This document shows, piece by piece, positions 20,239 to 29,815 of a stretch of 34,084 bases of DNA (the first letter of the stretch is position 1; each line of letters opens with the position of its first letter). The DNA is from Apostichopus parvimensis (taxonomy: Eukaryota; Echinodermata; Holothuroidea; Aspidochirotida; Stichopodidae): NCBI GenBank assembly GCA_000934455.1, contig KN886940.1:80893-114976 (forward strand), written 5' to 3'. The notes below the pieces were generated by a model, which did no database searches, had not been told where the DNA came from, and worked only from the letters and a program-made list of their open reading frames with translations. Both the position numbers and the translations under genes were made by a program.

Positions 20239-21048
20239 GTAAGTAATTTCTCACTCCATTCCTACAATGTTGTTCTGTACAGGTACATTTATGTACAAAA
20301 ATCATCTAAACTACATGATTCTCAAAGGTTTGCATGAAGGAAGATTGCTACACATCTTTTTGTTACAACATGTAGATAATTCTAAAAAGAGATTGAGTAG
20401 ACGAACACTGCATAGGTGACTTAACAATTGAAACAGTATTCCTTGCCTGTCTTCAGGAATATGGCTTTAAATGTGGAAAATTATTCTTAGAAGCTGTACT
20501 AATTGAATGATCTCTATGGTTAAAGGAATTATGATAATGGAAATATTGTTATCGAAATGAAATTAATGTTGAATGGTTGAATAGCGTTAATCTGTTTGGA
20601 GCTGATCAGGTGGAAGTAATACTTTTTCTTATTTTGTCCTGATTAGATCTATTGTTGTAGGGATGACTGATTAATGAATGGGCTAGTATTTGCTATGCTG
20701 ACCAACACTTGAGCCTTAAAGGCCCCCTGTCAACCACCACTTGAAAAGAATATTTGTTTTTCATTTGATGTCAAATTTATATCGTTTATGGACAAAAATT
20801 AACTGTCACTATCACCACAGTTGAAATCATTACATGTGACAAGGGGCCATTTTACTGACATGGAAGCCTGCACGTTACCAACAAATGTTTACAGTTCTGT
20901 GTCCTCGTTCTTTCCATAATCACTTTTCTTCGAAAATACTGCCATTCAAACTTAATTTTGTACCAGGACTGAAATATGTTCTCTTTACTAAACTTCCAAC
21001 TGCCTTTAGAATTTCCATTTACAAAGATTTGCATTATTTTGTTAACAG
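20239..21048 (+). other. Intron of OB-fold gene B
   Basis: From GTAAGT to GTTAACAG, 810 bases, phase 0, at the same protein position as intron 1 of gene A. No coding sequence recognised inside. Confidence 0.6.
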
Positions 21049-21262
21049 AATGAAGCCCCAAGACAAGTGTTTGCTAGAGGTTCGACTGTGCAAGTTCGCA
21101 CTGTTGTCATTGAAGACAAGGCTGATAACATGAAACTGTCCTTGTGGAAAGATTTTGCCAGCCATGAACTAAGCCAGGGGATTTCGTGACCGCGGAAAAT
21201 CTGGTAACAACGGAGTACCAGAGTGAGAGACAGGTTTCCACCAACTCAAGAACCAAAAAAAG
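21049..21262 (+). pseudogene. OB-fold (RPA-like) protein B, exon 2
   Basis: Encodes NEAPRQVFARGSTVQVRTVV, then MKLSLWKDFASHELSQG. One missing base near 21178 shifts the frame; beyond it DFVTAENLVTTEYQSE continues to a GTATAG donor (21263). It aligns throughout with exon 2 of gene A ((N/D)EA...VR..(V/I)I...LW..A...G(D).V). No third exon resembling 6629-6937 is seen downstream. Confidence 0.68.
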
Positions 21263-22082
21263 GTATAGTAATTTGTCTTACTCCTACCATGTGGGCTATG
21301 CCCTTTGTACATTATCTGGTATATGCATGCATAGTGAACCAATACTTCAAGACTAACTTGCCCAAAAACAGTGACACAAGTCTAATATTTGAGATTGATT
21401 AGGTGACCAGTGCAATTGTTGAATTGTTTTAATAGTGCTTAGATGCAAACTGGTGCTATCCTTCGCAACTTGTGTGTGTGACATATGGATAAAGGATGCT
21501 AATGCTGTTAAACATTCTATGACATTATTAGACATGGGCAAAGTTGTAACCACAGTGGGCAGGGTCAGAGCCGTATATAGAGAGAGTTTGGCAAACCATG
21601 TAACCGATTTAGATTGGTCGAGATGGACAACGCCCAAACAGGGCGGTAAAATAGTTAAACGATCGTCGTGAGCGCGAAAAATAGTACGAATTCTTCCCAA
21701 AAAATGCCTTGCTGTGTCGCCTGGGCATGAAGCAATCGGACAGAACATGGAGTATATTTTATATTGTAGAAATGTAATAAAAACAATGAATCATTACACA
21801 TCCTTTTTTTCTGTAATTTTATTCCTGTTAACAATACACAAATACAGTACAGTGGCCTAAAATATTCTTGTGTAAAGAGTTAAAATGAATATTTCTGTTT
21901 ACATTTCAGTGCAGAAAACTGACAAGACTTCTGAATGTGGCAATAACGCTAGCACTACCAAAGGTGATGATAAAAAAGAAATGGATGCTAATCCATTATT
22001 TGCTGCAATACATTTAGTGCCATTGAGGTATGCCAAAAGGACCTTAAATAAACCAATAGGCAATAGGCAAATGTAAAAGAAT
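21263..22082. other. Spacer before the second P-element-like relic
   Basis: Small open frames at 21435-21671 and 21885-22076 show no recognised domain. The second ends just before the transposase homology and might be its diverged N-terminal part (it is rich in Lys, Asp and Thr), but I cannot support that. Confidence 0.35.
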
Positions 22083-23345
22083 GCAGGAACTTCCATTTGT
22101 TAAAGTGTTTAACCCTGATCAGTTAAATGCACTCAGCAGAAAGAGCACACGAGGATGCAAGTGGAGTAATGCCACAATAAAGAAAGCTCTCCAAATTCAC
22201 TTTGCTTGTGGGCCTAGAGGTTACGAATTACTCCAAAAACAGCATGAACCATGACCTTCACTGCGTACACTAAGAACAAAGATGCAAAGTGTGATATTTG
22301 AGCCTGGTATCCTGGATGAGGTATACAAGAAGCTGGAGATCAAAGTTAAAGCAACGAAGGATCAGGAGAGAGAATGTTCTTTGACACTAGATTGAAATGT
22401 CTATGACACCAAGCATTGAATTGACAACAGTAGCGGTCAAATTCTGGCAATGTCACACTTCCAGGACATGATGGCATTGCTTGACATGGACTGGTTTTCA
22501 TGCTGAGTGGTGTAACAACACGATGGAAACAGGTTGTTGCTTACCATTTCACTGGCTCTTGATATGATGAGCAGCAGCTAAGCCTATCATAACAGATATC
22601 ATTAAAAAGCTCATAATATAGGACTTCACGTTCTTGCAGTCACCAATGACATGGGAAGTATGAATAGGGCAATGTGGAGAAGCTTTGGGATAATCTATGG
22701 AGAAGACTGCCAGACTATCAAGAAGATTCCACGCAACTCCAACCGCTTCCTGTACTTTCTTGCATTGCAGATGTACCACATGTCCTCAAAAATCTTAAGT
22801 CAGCATTGGTTAATGCACAGAAAATCGGGCTTCCTTCTGAGCTGGCAAATACCCATGGTATGTCAAGTACAGAGGTCAGTGTGAAACCACTGAAAGATCT
22901 TCTCAGCTTTCAAGAAAACAAAGACTTGAAGCTAGCTCACAAATTGACAGAGTGCCACACTTACACCGTCCCACTTTGAGAAGATGAAGGTATCACACGC
23001 ACTTAAGTTTTTCAGTAATTCTGTTGCTTCTGCTTTGCGGTACCTGGGTTGAGTGAGGGTCACCCAAAGGATATTTTAACAACTGCCTGGTATTAGAGCT
23101 CTGCAACAGATGGTCCAACCTAATGTCGAGTCGTCATCCTGTCATGGCCTTGAGCAAAGTCAACCCAGTTCAACATAAAGCAGCTATTGAATGCTTGTCA
23201 AATATGATGAAGATATTCAAAGTAATCCAAATTAGTAACAAGGGATTTGTCATTTCCAGTATTTGTGCAGGAGAAGAATGTACCTGTTGTCTCATACATG
23301 TGGATTATAGACAGCATTGCTTCATACAGAGTGAAGCCTTTTGAA
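22083..23345 (+). pseudogene. P-element-like transposase 2
   Basis: Pieces in all three frames keep the order of a P/THAP9-type transposase. They are a helix-turn-helix-like KWSNATIKKALQIHFACGPR and GYELLQKQ, then PSLRTLRTKMQSVIFEPGIL, and SLTLD (first catalytic Asp position, about 22381-22395). Next come a shuffled 'LSGV.TRWKQVV.YHF' block at 22500-22555, NIGLHVLAVTNDMGSMNRAM then WRSFGI (about 22617-22693), and ADVPHVLKNLKSALVNAQKI. Last are SVKPLKDLLSFQENKDLKLA then HKLTECH, and LMSSRHPVMALSKVNPVQHK. At least six frameshifts or stops (for example TGA 22249-22251). Unlike transposase 1 it has no introns in the aligned part. Related to, but a different lineage from, the gene at 10170-13338. 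Confidence 0.83.
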
Positions 23346-24012
23346 GAATATGAGATTGCTGCCGTAAGTATTGGTGTTACTATATTGTAACATGGATCAT
23401 ATTTGGTACATGTTGAGGGTACACAAAGGCAGAATTCATGTCTTGTCTATTGTGCATAACATTTCTCATCTTTATAAAAAATGATTTCGGCCATCTATTC
23501 ATTGCATAGTTAAAGCACACCGTGAGGTTAAAGTACGTACGTGAGATATATGTACATATAATGTTGCACATGATTAAATAAACGGAAGGTGATAAGGAAG
23601 AAAAGAAGTATGAAAGAAATGCTTTTGTCCATCATAAATTATGAATTTGTTTTGGTCCCATTGACGCATCAACTTGCGAGTGAATATAAAAGAAAATTAC
23701 AAAAGGGTTCAGTAATAGAACGATATGAGACACCCCTGTCTGCCAAGATCATCATAATCCATTCATTTGTGCTCAGGAACCCGGCAATGCAGTCTCGTGT
23801 AACTAAAAAGTTGGCCTATTGCACGTTTAAAATAAAACAGATTGGAATAATGTAGTGCCGAGCTTAAGACAGCTTGTGACCGGACGACATTGACTAAACT
23901 GTATTTTCACTCATAAGAGTATTCTAATTCAAGAAGATGTAATCATCCAAGGGTCAGCGAGAAAGACACACCTTTCACAGACACTGGAGGATCAAAAGAT
24001 CAAATTTTTTAA
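23346..24012. other. Non-coding spacer
   Basis: AT-rich; an open frame at 23589-23855 shows no domain I recognise. Confidence 0.35.
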
Positions 24013-24635
24013 ATGCCAAATGATGCAGACATTGAGGACATCGATTTTGAATCAATGGGGCAGGTCCCTGATTGCTCAAAAGGTATCAGTGACAAAGAAG
24101 ACATATCCGACACTGATACTGAAGACCCGAATTATCCAAACTTTAAGTTACCAATAGATGAAGACTTTGGTGAGCCTTCCGAACCAGAAGATGAACGCTC
24201 CACAACTTTTGCCAATGGTGACGAAAAGGATGTCAGTAGCCATTCAAGACAAACCCTAGATCATTTTGCTACAATTACCAAAGATTCAAACCTCAAGGAG
24301 ATGAATAATGAGCCTTCAGAGTTAATGTACAATAAAAGTGAAAAGTTAAATACAGGGGGCTGCACCGTTGTCAGCATAAGAATGCAGAAGAGGATGGTGA
24401 AAATAGTGATAAGCCATTTCAACCAATTGTAATCAACTATAAAATCAGGTAGAGCTACTGCCTTTATTGCTCCCAGCCCCAACCAAAACTACCAAGGCAC
24501 TGCGCTAGACATCATGCTGAAGAGCCCCTGGTAGCTGAAGCTATTGCTGTGACATCAGAAAATATTAAAGACAAGAGAGATAATGGATTTACATTAGAAA
24601 TATGGGGAAACATGAGCATAACAACCTTGTGTTAA
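24013..24635 (+). pseudogene. Acidic transposon-type protein with C2H2-like motif
   Basis: ATG at 24013 opens a strongly acidic frame (MPNDADIEDIDFESMG, later DKEDISDTDTEDPNYPNF) to a stop at 24430-24432. A second frame from 24456 reads YCLYCSQPQPKLPRHCARHH, a CxxC...H...HH pattern, then EEPLVAEAIAV and WGNM to TAA at 24633. The 'YC.YC....KL.RH...H..EP.V..A' block occurs in multi-copy proteins of corals, fishes and lancelets that I take to be mobile-element derived. I cannot give a molecular function. Broken by at least one frameshift. Confidence 0.5.
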
Positions 24636-24714
24636 GCGGAAGATCAAGCGATCTTGTCGTCAGGAAAAGACCAAAACGTCAGTACAGCAACAACTCTTCT
24701 GTATTTCTATGTTT

Positions 24715-25170
24715 CTTGGATATCAGAAACTAACGTGTTAGGATTCATTTCCGGTAGTTATGATCTTAATCTGATTGAAGAATTCTTGTTCCTTTATCTC
24801 ATCGAGAACGATCCTATTAATTGTGTCATTAAGCGAACCAATAAGTACTTGTGTCTGCGCGCACAGATAATCTTATCTTTCTTGACATTACACATTATCT
24901 TGCTCCTGTGTTTAGTTATGATGCTTTGTTAAAAGCGTTGAATGTTGACAAACAAAGGAATTCTTCCCATTTGAATACCCTCAGCTACCACCGTATGAAA
25001 CTTTCTACAGCGATTTAAAACAAAGTAACATCTCCGGTGGAGGATTATACAGGTTGTAAAAATGTGGAGGAAACATGAAAACCATGCGAGATTTTCTTGT
25101 ATGGAACAATAACCGTGATGTAGAATCCTTCGTTGAAGCATTACAAAAGGGGTATTGATGCTGTTAACCC
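24715..25170 (+). pseudogene. Probable family-B DNA polymerase exonuclease fragment
   Basis: Pieces read GFISGSYDLNLIEEFLF, then (new frame) DNLIFLDITHYLAPVFSYDA, then FEYPQLPPYETFYSDLKQ and MKTMRDFLVWNNNRDVESFV. The order 'GF.S..YDLNLI', 'FLDI..YL', 'P.LPP...FYS.L' and 'FL.W.N..DV..F' resembles the exonuclease region of protein-primed type-B polymerases (Exo II-like and the Y/N-x3-D Exo III-like motif), as in large self-replicating DNA transposons. The assignment rests on motif order only. It is frameshifted and lacks the polymerase palm domain. It follows the zinc-finger fragment closely on the same strand. Confidence 0.5.
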
Positions 25171-25683
25171 ATTAATGTCTGAACATACTTCCCAATTTTT
25201 GGTACGGAAAAAGAAGACGTAAACATTTAGTAAAACATTATGTGTCGTGTTTATTCGTTACTCTTGCTGTTCCTCATTCTATCCTCGTCCGAGGTGTCAG
25301 ATAATTAAAATACGATTACTACAACCCCCCTCTAAAGTCTAAACAAATGCAACTTGTTTTAGTTCACCAAAATAGTGTTATCGAAATGCAAACGATTGTA
25401 ATACTGTCATGCAAATGATACAATGTGGTAATCAGAAATCCGAATCTGATAGCAGACACTAGTAAAAAAAAAAACATTAGGCTAAAATGAAACATTGAAT
25501 GTGACTGATAAACGAAAAACAAATATTTATATAATATACATGTCATAAGGAACTGCAAACTCAATACCTGATGAAATCTTTAAACTTATTTGGTTCCTTT
25601 ATGACTCGACCCCTCAACGTTGTACTTGCTTGTTGTGCTGTTGTTTGTATTGTGTTTGGGATAGATGGAATGTCTTTGTCATT
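25171..25683. other. Non-coding spacer
   Basis: AT-rich; no gene, no clear repeat seen. Confidence 0.35.
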
Positions 25684-25723
25684 TGTGCTTTTTACGTGCA
25701 AAGAAAACGGGCACGGACCCACC
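25684..25723 (-). repeat. Terminal fragment of the retrotransposon 3' end
   Basis: The minus strand reads GGTCCGTGCCCGTTTTCTTT, then GCACGTAAAAAGCAC, the same 3' terminus as at 31176-31215 and 17173-17212. Only about 40 bases are present. Confidence 0.75.
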
Positions 25724-25739
25724 CATTGACGACCATTGA

Positions 25740-25840
25740 CAAAGACTTTGTTCACACCCCCATGAACTGGTTGTACAATCCAACAATAGCCGGTCTCGGG
25801 AGAGTCACTCTTTTCTTCTGCTTTCTGTCGTATCGTCTGC
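25740..25840 (-). pseudogene. Possible piggyBac-like transposase scrap
   Basis: The minus strand reads TLPRPAIVGLYNQFMG, followed after a one-base shift by VNKV. This resembles the 'RP..V..YN..MGGVD..D' segment of piggyBac-type transposases. It is too short to be certain and is surrounded by unrelated pieces. Confidence 0.4.
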
Positions 25841-25944
25841 ACTCATCTGGTGGTAGTGCCCCTACAAAGATTGATGCCGTCAGCACCCTCCTATTATGAA
25901 ACCATGCGCAGTATCGACCTTTCAATCAGTGTCAATGAGATAAT

Positions 25945-26400
25945 CCATTGATCCTTCGAAAATCGAGGTGGGCCACATCAACACCACCTTCTTCTTCAAT
26001 CATGCTTGTCCGCTCATCCATTATTTCTATCAATTGTGTCACACACGACCAGCCTGGACGGAAACCATGTTGGTGGACAAACAAACCTAGACGTTCTGTT
26101 TGTGGTTTAGAGTTGGCTTTTTGGGGCTGGTTTGTAGAGCTTTGTTGTTTTGGTTCTGTTGGCCTTTTGGTCCGTGTCCTTTTCACGTTACGTTGAACGC
26201 TGCATTGTATACGTTTGTGGGTTGTGAAAGGTTTCTGTTTGTGGGTTTTCGGTTGGGTTTTGGTGGTTGTTTAACAGACTGGGATTGTTTTTGGTTTTGT
26301 TGACCTTTGGTCCGTGTTGTTTCTTTGCACGTGAAAAGCACCTAGACGAAGTATTATAGGTTGCATGTTTGGTATAAATATACTTTTGGCAAGTCCGCTT
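25945..26400 (-). pseudogene. Non-LTR reverse transcriptase fragment, split by a retrotransposon insertion
   Basis: The minus strand reads QHGFRPGWSCVTQLIEIMDE, then MIEEEGGVDVAHLDFRRI. QHGFR.G.SC.TQL...(D)...D...DV..LDF.KAFD is reverse transcriptase motif 2 to A; the first catalytic Asp (DF) is present. Upstream sequence (NMQPIILRLG) continues on the other side of the 240-bp insertion at 26095-26335. Removing the insertion makes the coding sequence continuous. The rest of the polymerase is absent. Confidence 0.72.
26086..26343 (+). mobile_element. 5'-truncated retrotransposon 3' end, TSD ACCTAGACG
   Basis: ACCTAGACG at 26086-26094 and 26335-26343 flanks about 240 bases that match the last part of 30963-31215 (GAGTTGGCTTTTTGGGGC, GGTCCGTGTCCTTTTCACGT, GACTGGGATTGTTTTTGGTT, then GGTCCGTG...TTTGCACGTG). 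This is a short, 5'-truncated insertion into the reverse transcriptase fragment. Confidence 0.75.
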
Positions 26401-26566
26401 ATCAAGTGGTATCTACAACATTGTTTAGGGAGGTTATTAAATTGAGAATTTTTTCTTTATCATCGTGGTCTGTACACTCGTAGCTTTCAAATGATATCAA
26501 ATTTGTGTCAAACGTAGCTTGAATGCACGAAATATAAACGATAACAAATTCGAGGGTTAATAACAA

Positions 26567-27674
26567 CTTCCGGGACTCGAGATTTCTTTTCCCAGCACGG
26601 TAAAGGCCATCATTTGCATACCTCGCTTCTCACTGGCTGGGGTCTGTATACATAAGATTCATTACAATATCAACTAGCAGCTGCTGTACTGAATCGCTCA
26701 TCACAAACCACATTTCACAAGGCCACTTTGCTAGAGTCACAACAAAAAAGAAAACAGTCTAGCAGCAGGATGTAAAATGGTACGTGTTTGAGTATAGTTA
26801 ATTTATTTGTCGGCGTGTTATGCCACGGGTGTAGAGGGTCTGTGGTTATGTATCGTACAACTCGGTGGCTGTAAATTTAAAGAAGTTCAATGAAACCGAA
26901 ACAGTTTGAAGATGATACAAAAAATCAGCATATAATATAAACGTAAGACAATTTCTGTGTTCAATAACTATAATCCAAAGTGGCAGTGGTACTACTAACA
27001 TGCGGCATGACTAAATACTAGGCCTAATTCTTTCGTATTATATTATCTGAAAACCGTGCCAAAGGGTCATAATAAACCGTTTTAAAGGGTCATAATTTTG
27101 AAAATCAAATCAATGTCTCTGCTCAAAATTAAGAGTCTATCAGTTTAAATTTGAAATGCATCTCAAGTAAATAGTCAACCAGAAACGATCAAGCTGTCCA
27201 ATGTTTTTAGCAGTTTTGAAGCAAGCAAACGCCTCATACTTATTTGCGCACATTGCCATCGCAGTACTCTGTACAACAAGTTCCACCATCACTTCGAAGC
27301 TTCACCCTTGTCAAAACTAACTTATTCGATTTATTGGCTTTTCAACTTTGGATCATCAACCTAAATAATCCTTACCTTCAAAGAAGGACAGTCATCTACA
27401 ATGAGACGTGTACACTTACAGTACATGGTCGCAGTATCATGTTTTACGAACTTATGGATGTAAATGTCAACAAACAAGTCCGCGCAAAAGCACCAGTTCA
27501 TACAGTACGTGTATGCGAATCACTATCCATTGAGTGCACGTGTATGTTCATGTACATACACACACGCATAGCGTAAGCAAGAACTTCCCAATTGAGCATG
27601 AAAAGCCAATGAGAAGCGAGGTATGCAAATGATAGCCTTTACCGTGCTGGGAAAAAAAATATCGCTTCCGGGAC
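26567..27674. mobile_element. Inverted-repeat DNA transposon with 10-bp target duplication
   Basis: CTTCCGGGAC at 26567-26576 and 27665-27674 flanks an element of about 1.09 kb. Its ends are inverted repeats of about 60 bp: left 26577-26638 (CGAGATTTCTTTTCCCAGCA...), right 27602-27664 (reverse complement CGATATTTTTTTTCCCAGCA...), over 85% alike by eye. The repeats begin exactly at the direct repeats. A 9-11 bp target duplication with long inverted ends is characteristic of Mutator-like elements, though other superfamilies cannot be excluded. No transposase is seen inside, so it is non-autonomous. Confidence 0.75.
27602..27632 (+). promoter_or_regulatory. CCAAT plus octamer motif pair in the inverted arm
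   Basis: AGCCAATGAG is followed by ATGCAAAT (27621-27628), the NF-Y box and the octamer bound by POU factors, in the order known from animal H2B and some snRNA promoters. The left arm (26606-26638) repeats the octamer (ATTTGCAT) with the CCAAT altered to CCAGT. Motif presence is visible; activity is inference. Confidence 0.4.
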
Positions 27675-27719
27675 GCTATGTTTTCGTGCGTGGGTGATTT
27701 TATAAAAAAAAAAAGTTGC

Positions 27720-29345
27720 AACGGCGTCATAGAATCTTCATGGTGTCAATGCCCGTCACACGGGTGATCGAATGTATATTGTTAACGGAATAACGGAAGT
27801 GAGCAAATGATCCATGAATTGAAGCTTATCACGTACTTATTTGTATCTTAATTTGTGGTAAAAGTTTACTGTAAACATCGAAGTAAACATCGAAGCAGTA
27901 TCAATGTGAACGGTGTGTCTGTTGTGTTGTGGACAAGGACGATATTTACTCCCTTTTGTAATTGCTCAATATGAACGGACAAGTGCTACTTGAATGTTTG
28001 AGTTGGTGGCTGGGGTTTGTCTCGGTAGGGCGGGTGACGTAAAAAGCACAGTTGTCTGGCTTCGTGCGCTCTTTACGTGACCCGCCATTCGGGATCCAAA
28101 ACGTCAGGGCCAAACGGCACTACCGAATCATCCCATTCTGATAAACGAAACTCAAGTCAAGCGAGCCAAAAAAAATAATATGCCCACCGGACCTACAGAG
28201 ACAGCACGCAGCGAAACGAAACACCCCTCCCCAGCACACCACCGCCCAAAAAGGCAGCCCCAGATAAACAGCGAAAATCACCTTTATCTGGCTTCGTTGA
28301 TTGTGCATTTGGTTTGGTAAATTGCTTTAAAAAAAGACAATTTCACGTACGTTTCTGGCTTCGTGGCTGTTCCCAGGGGAATGTATGGAATGTTAATGTA
28401 GTTTGTGGTTTGGCTATAGTGGAGTGCAGTAGTAAATAGTGTGTCCCGTCGTGCGGGTGTAACTGCGTTAGTTGAAGTAGTTTTGTAGTAGTATTTTTTT
28501 CTCTATAAAAAAAGTCAACGGCGTCATAGTATCTTCATGGTGTCAATGCCCGTCACACGGGTGATCGAATGTATATTGTTAACGGAATAACGGAAGTCAG
28601 CAAATGATGCATGAATTGAAGTTTATCACGTACTTATTTGTATCTAAATTTGTGGTCAAAGTTTACTGTATCCCAAGAAGTAAACATCGAAGCAGTATCA
28701 GTGTCAACGGTGTGTGTGTTGTGGACAAAGACGATATTTACTCCCTTTTGTAATTGCTCATTATGAACGGACAAGGGCTACTTGAATTTTTGAGTGGGTG
28801 GCTGGGGGTTTGTCTCTGTTAGTATTTACCTTTTTGGCTTGCTTGACTCATTTGGTTTGGTAATTGCTGAAGTAAAAGATGTCACGTGCGTTCGTTGCTG
28901 CGCGTGCTATGTTCCCAGGGTATAGAATGTAGTTTGTTTGGCTTTATTGGGGTGCAGTAGTAAACTGTGTCCCGTCGTGCGGGTGTAACTGCGTTAGTTG
29001 AAGTAGTTTTGTAGCAGTATTTTTTTCTGAGTTTTGTTGTCAACTAGTGTTGACTTCGCCGTGACGCGTTGATTTGATTCCCGCAGGGCGGGTGACTTGA
29101 AAAGTACTGCGTAAGGTGTATTAGTTACAGCCAAAACTGTCTATATAGTAGAAGCATGAGTATACGGTTGTCGCACAGCATGTGCCTGTATTCATCGACA
29201 GTGTTTGTGTCAAATCCGTGAAATGATCGACGCGCGTTACATATAAGAAGAAACTGCACTTGAAGTAGAGTGTGAAAAGAACCGTTAAGTGTAGTTGCTT
29301 CTTATATGTAACGCTCATCGATGATATCAATTCCCGTCACGCGGG
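27720..29345. repeat. Tandem repeats (unit about 0.8 kb) with recurrent CCCG/CGGG hairpins
   Basis: AACGGCGTCATAG starts a unit at 27720 and again at 28517. The two copies are about 90% alike through 28020/28810, and again from 28350-28505 versus 28890-29030 (GCAGTAGTAAA...GTGTAACTGCGTTAGTTGAA). The first unit carries about 260 extra bases (28024-28285). A third partial unit starts near 29327 (CAATTCCCGTCACGCGGGTC). CCCGTNNNNCGGG-like hairpins occur at 27752, 28445, 28549, 28971, 29080 and 29333. No protein coding is seen. Confidence 0.75.
29224..29324. repeat. Large imperfect hairpin
   Basis: GCGTTACATATAAGAAG (29233-29249) pairs with CTTCTTATATGTAACGC (29299-29315). Pairing extends outward (GATCGACGC with TCATCGATGAT) and, with mismatches, inward (AACTGCACTTGA with TTAAGTGTAGTT). 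Confidence 0.65.
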
Positions 29346-29626
29346 TCATCGAAAGTGAACATACACTACATTCAATATATTTGGAAGGAATGCACTGATT
29401 CAAGGTATCGACCAGTGTACAATGCCGTTTATTTTGGCCAGTCCTCAGTTGGCTTCCAATATGGGAGCCACACCGCCCCACCCCTCCCACACAAACACAC
29501 TACGGAGACAACGTGTTAAGAAAACCATTCAGGACCATTCAACGACGTGGAGCATTTCTACAATGTTATCAGAAAAATGATTAATGAATGACTCGTCACG
29601 GGGTCAGCTCGATATTCATATGGTAT

Positions 29627-29815
29627 ATTCAGTTGGTAGTTGGTTTTCGTGGAGTGCGGACGTGTTATCGGCTGCTCTCCACTTTTCGTTGACCACACAC
29701 TTTGTGTTTTTTACGTTGGCCTTTCAATAGTTTGTGATTTGTTTAGTGTAGTTTTGCCTTGTTTTCGTGGTTTTTTGTTTTGGTAGGTGAGTGGCTTGCC
29801 ACACCCCTAGCTGTC
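29627..29815 (+). promoter_or_regulatory. 5' untranslated region of the ORF1 retrotransposon
   Basis: TCGTGGAGTGCGGACGTGTT through TGGCTTGCCACACCCCTA to the ATG is repeated at 33850-34005 with small indels, which defines the 5' part of the element. The left edge, near TTCAGTT at 29627, is where similarity starts. The copy at 29.7 kb has about 25 extra bases around 29709-29735. It presumably holds an internal promoter. Confidence 0.7.

Noticed and set aside
26745..26800. Possible first exon of a host gene (AAAATG directly followed by GTACGT, after a long leader).
   Set aside because: It lies inside the inverted-repeat element, no downstream exon is recognised, and ATG plus GTACGT can arise by chance.
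27661..27674. ATCGCTTCCGGG resembles the first bases of U2 snRNA behind an octamer motif.
   Set aside because: Similarity stops after about 11 bases, and the stretch is explained by the end of the inverted arm plus its target duplication.
27720..29345. CRISPR-like reading of the repeated short hairpins.
   Set aside because: Eukaryotic setting, irregular spacing of 100-700 bases, and the hairpins belong to longer tandem units; no cas genes.
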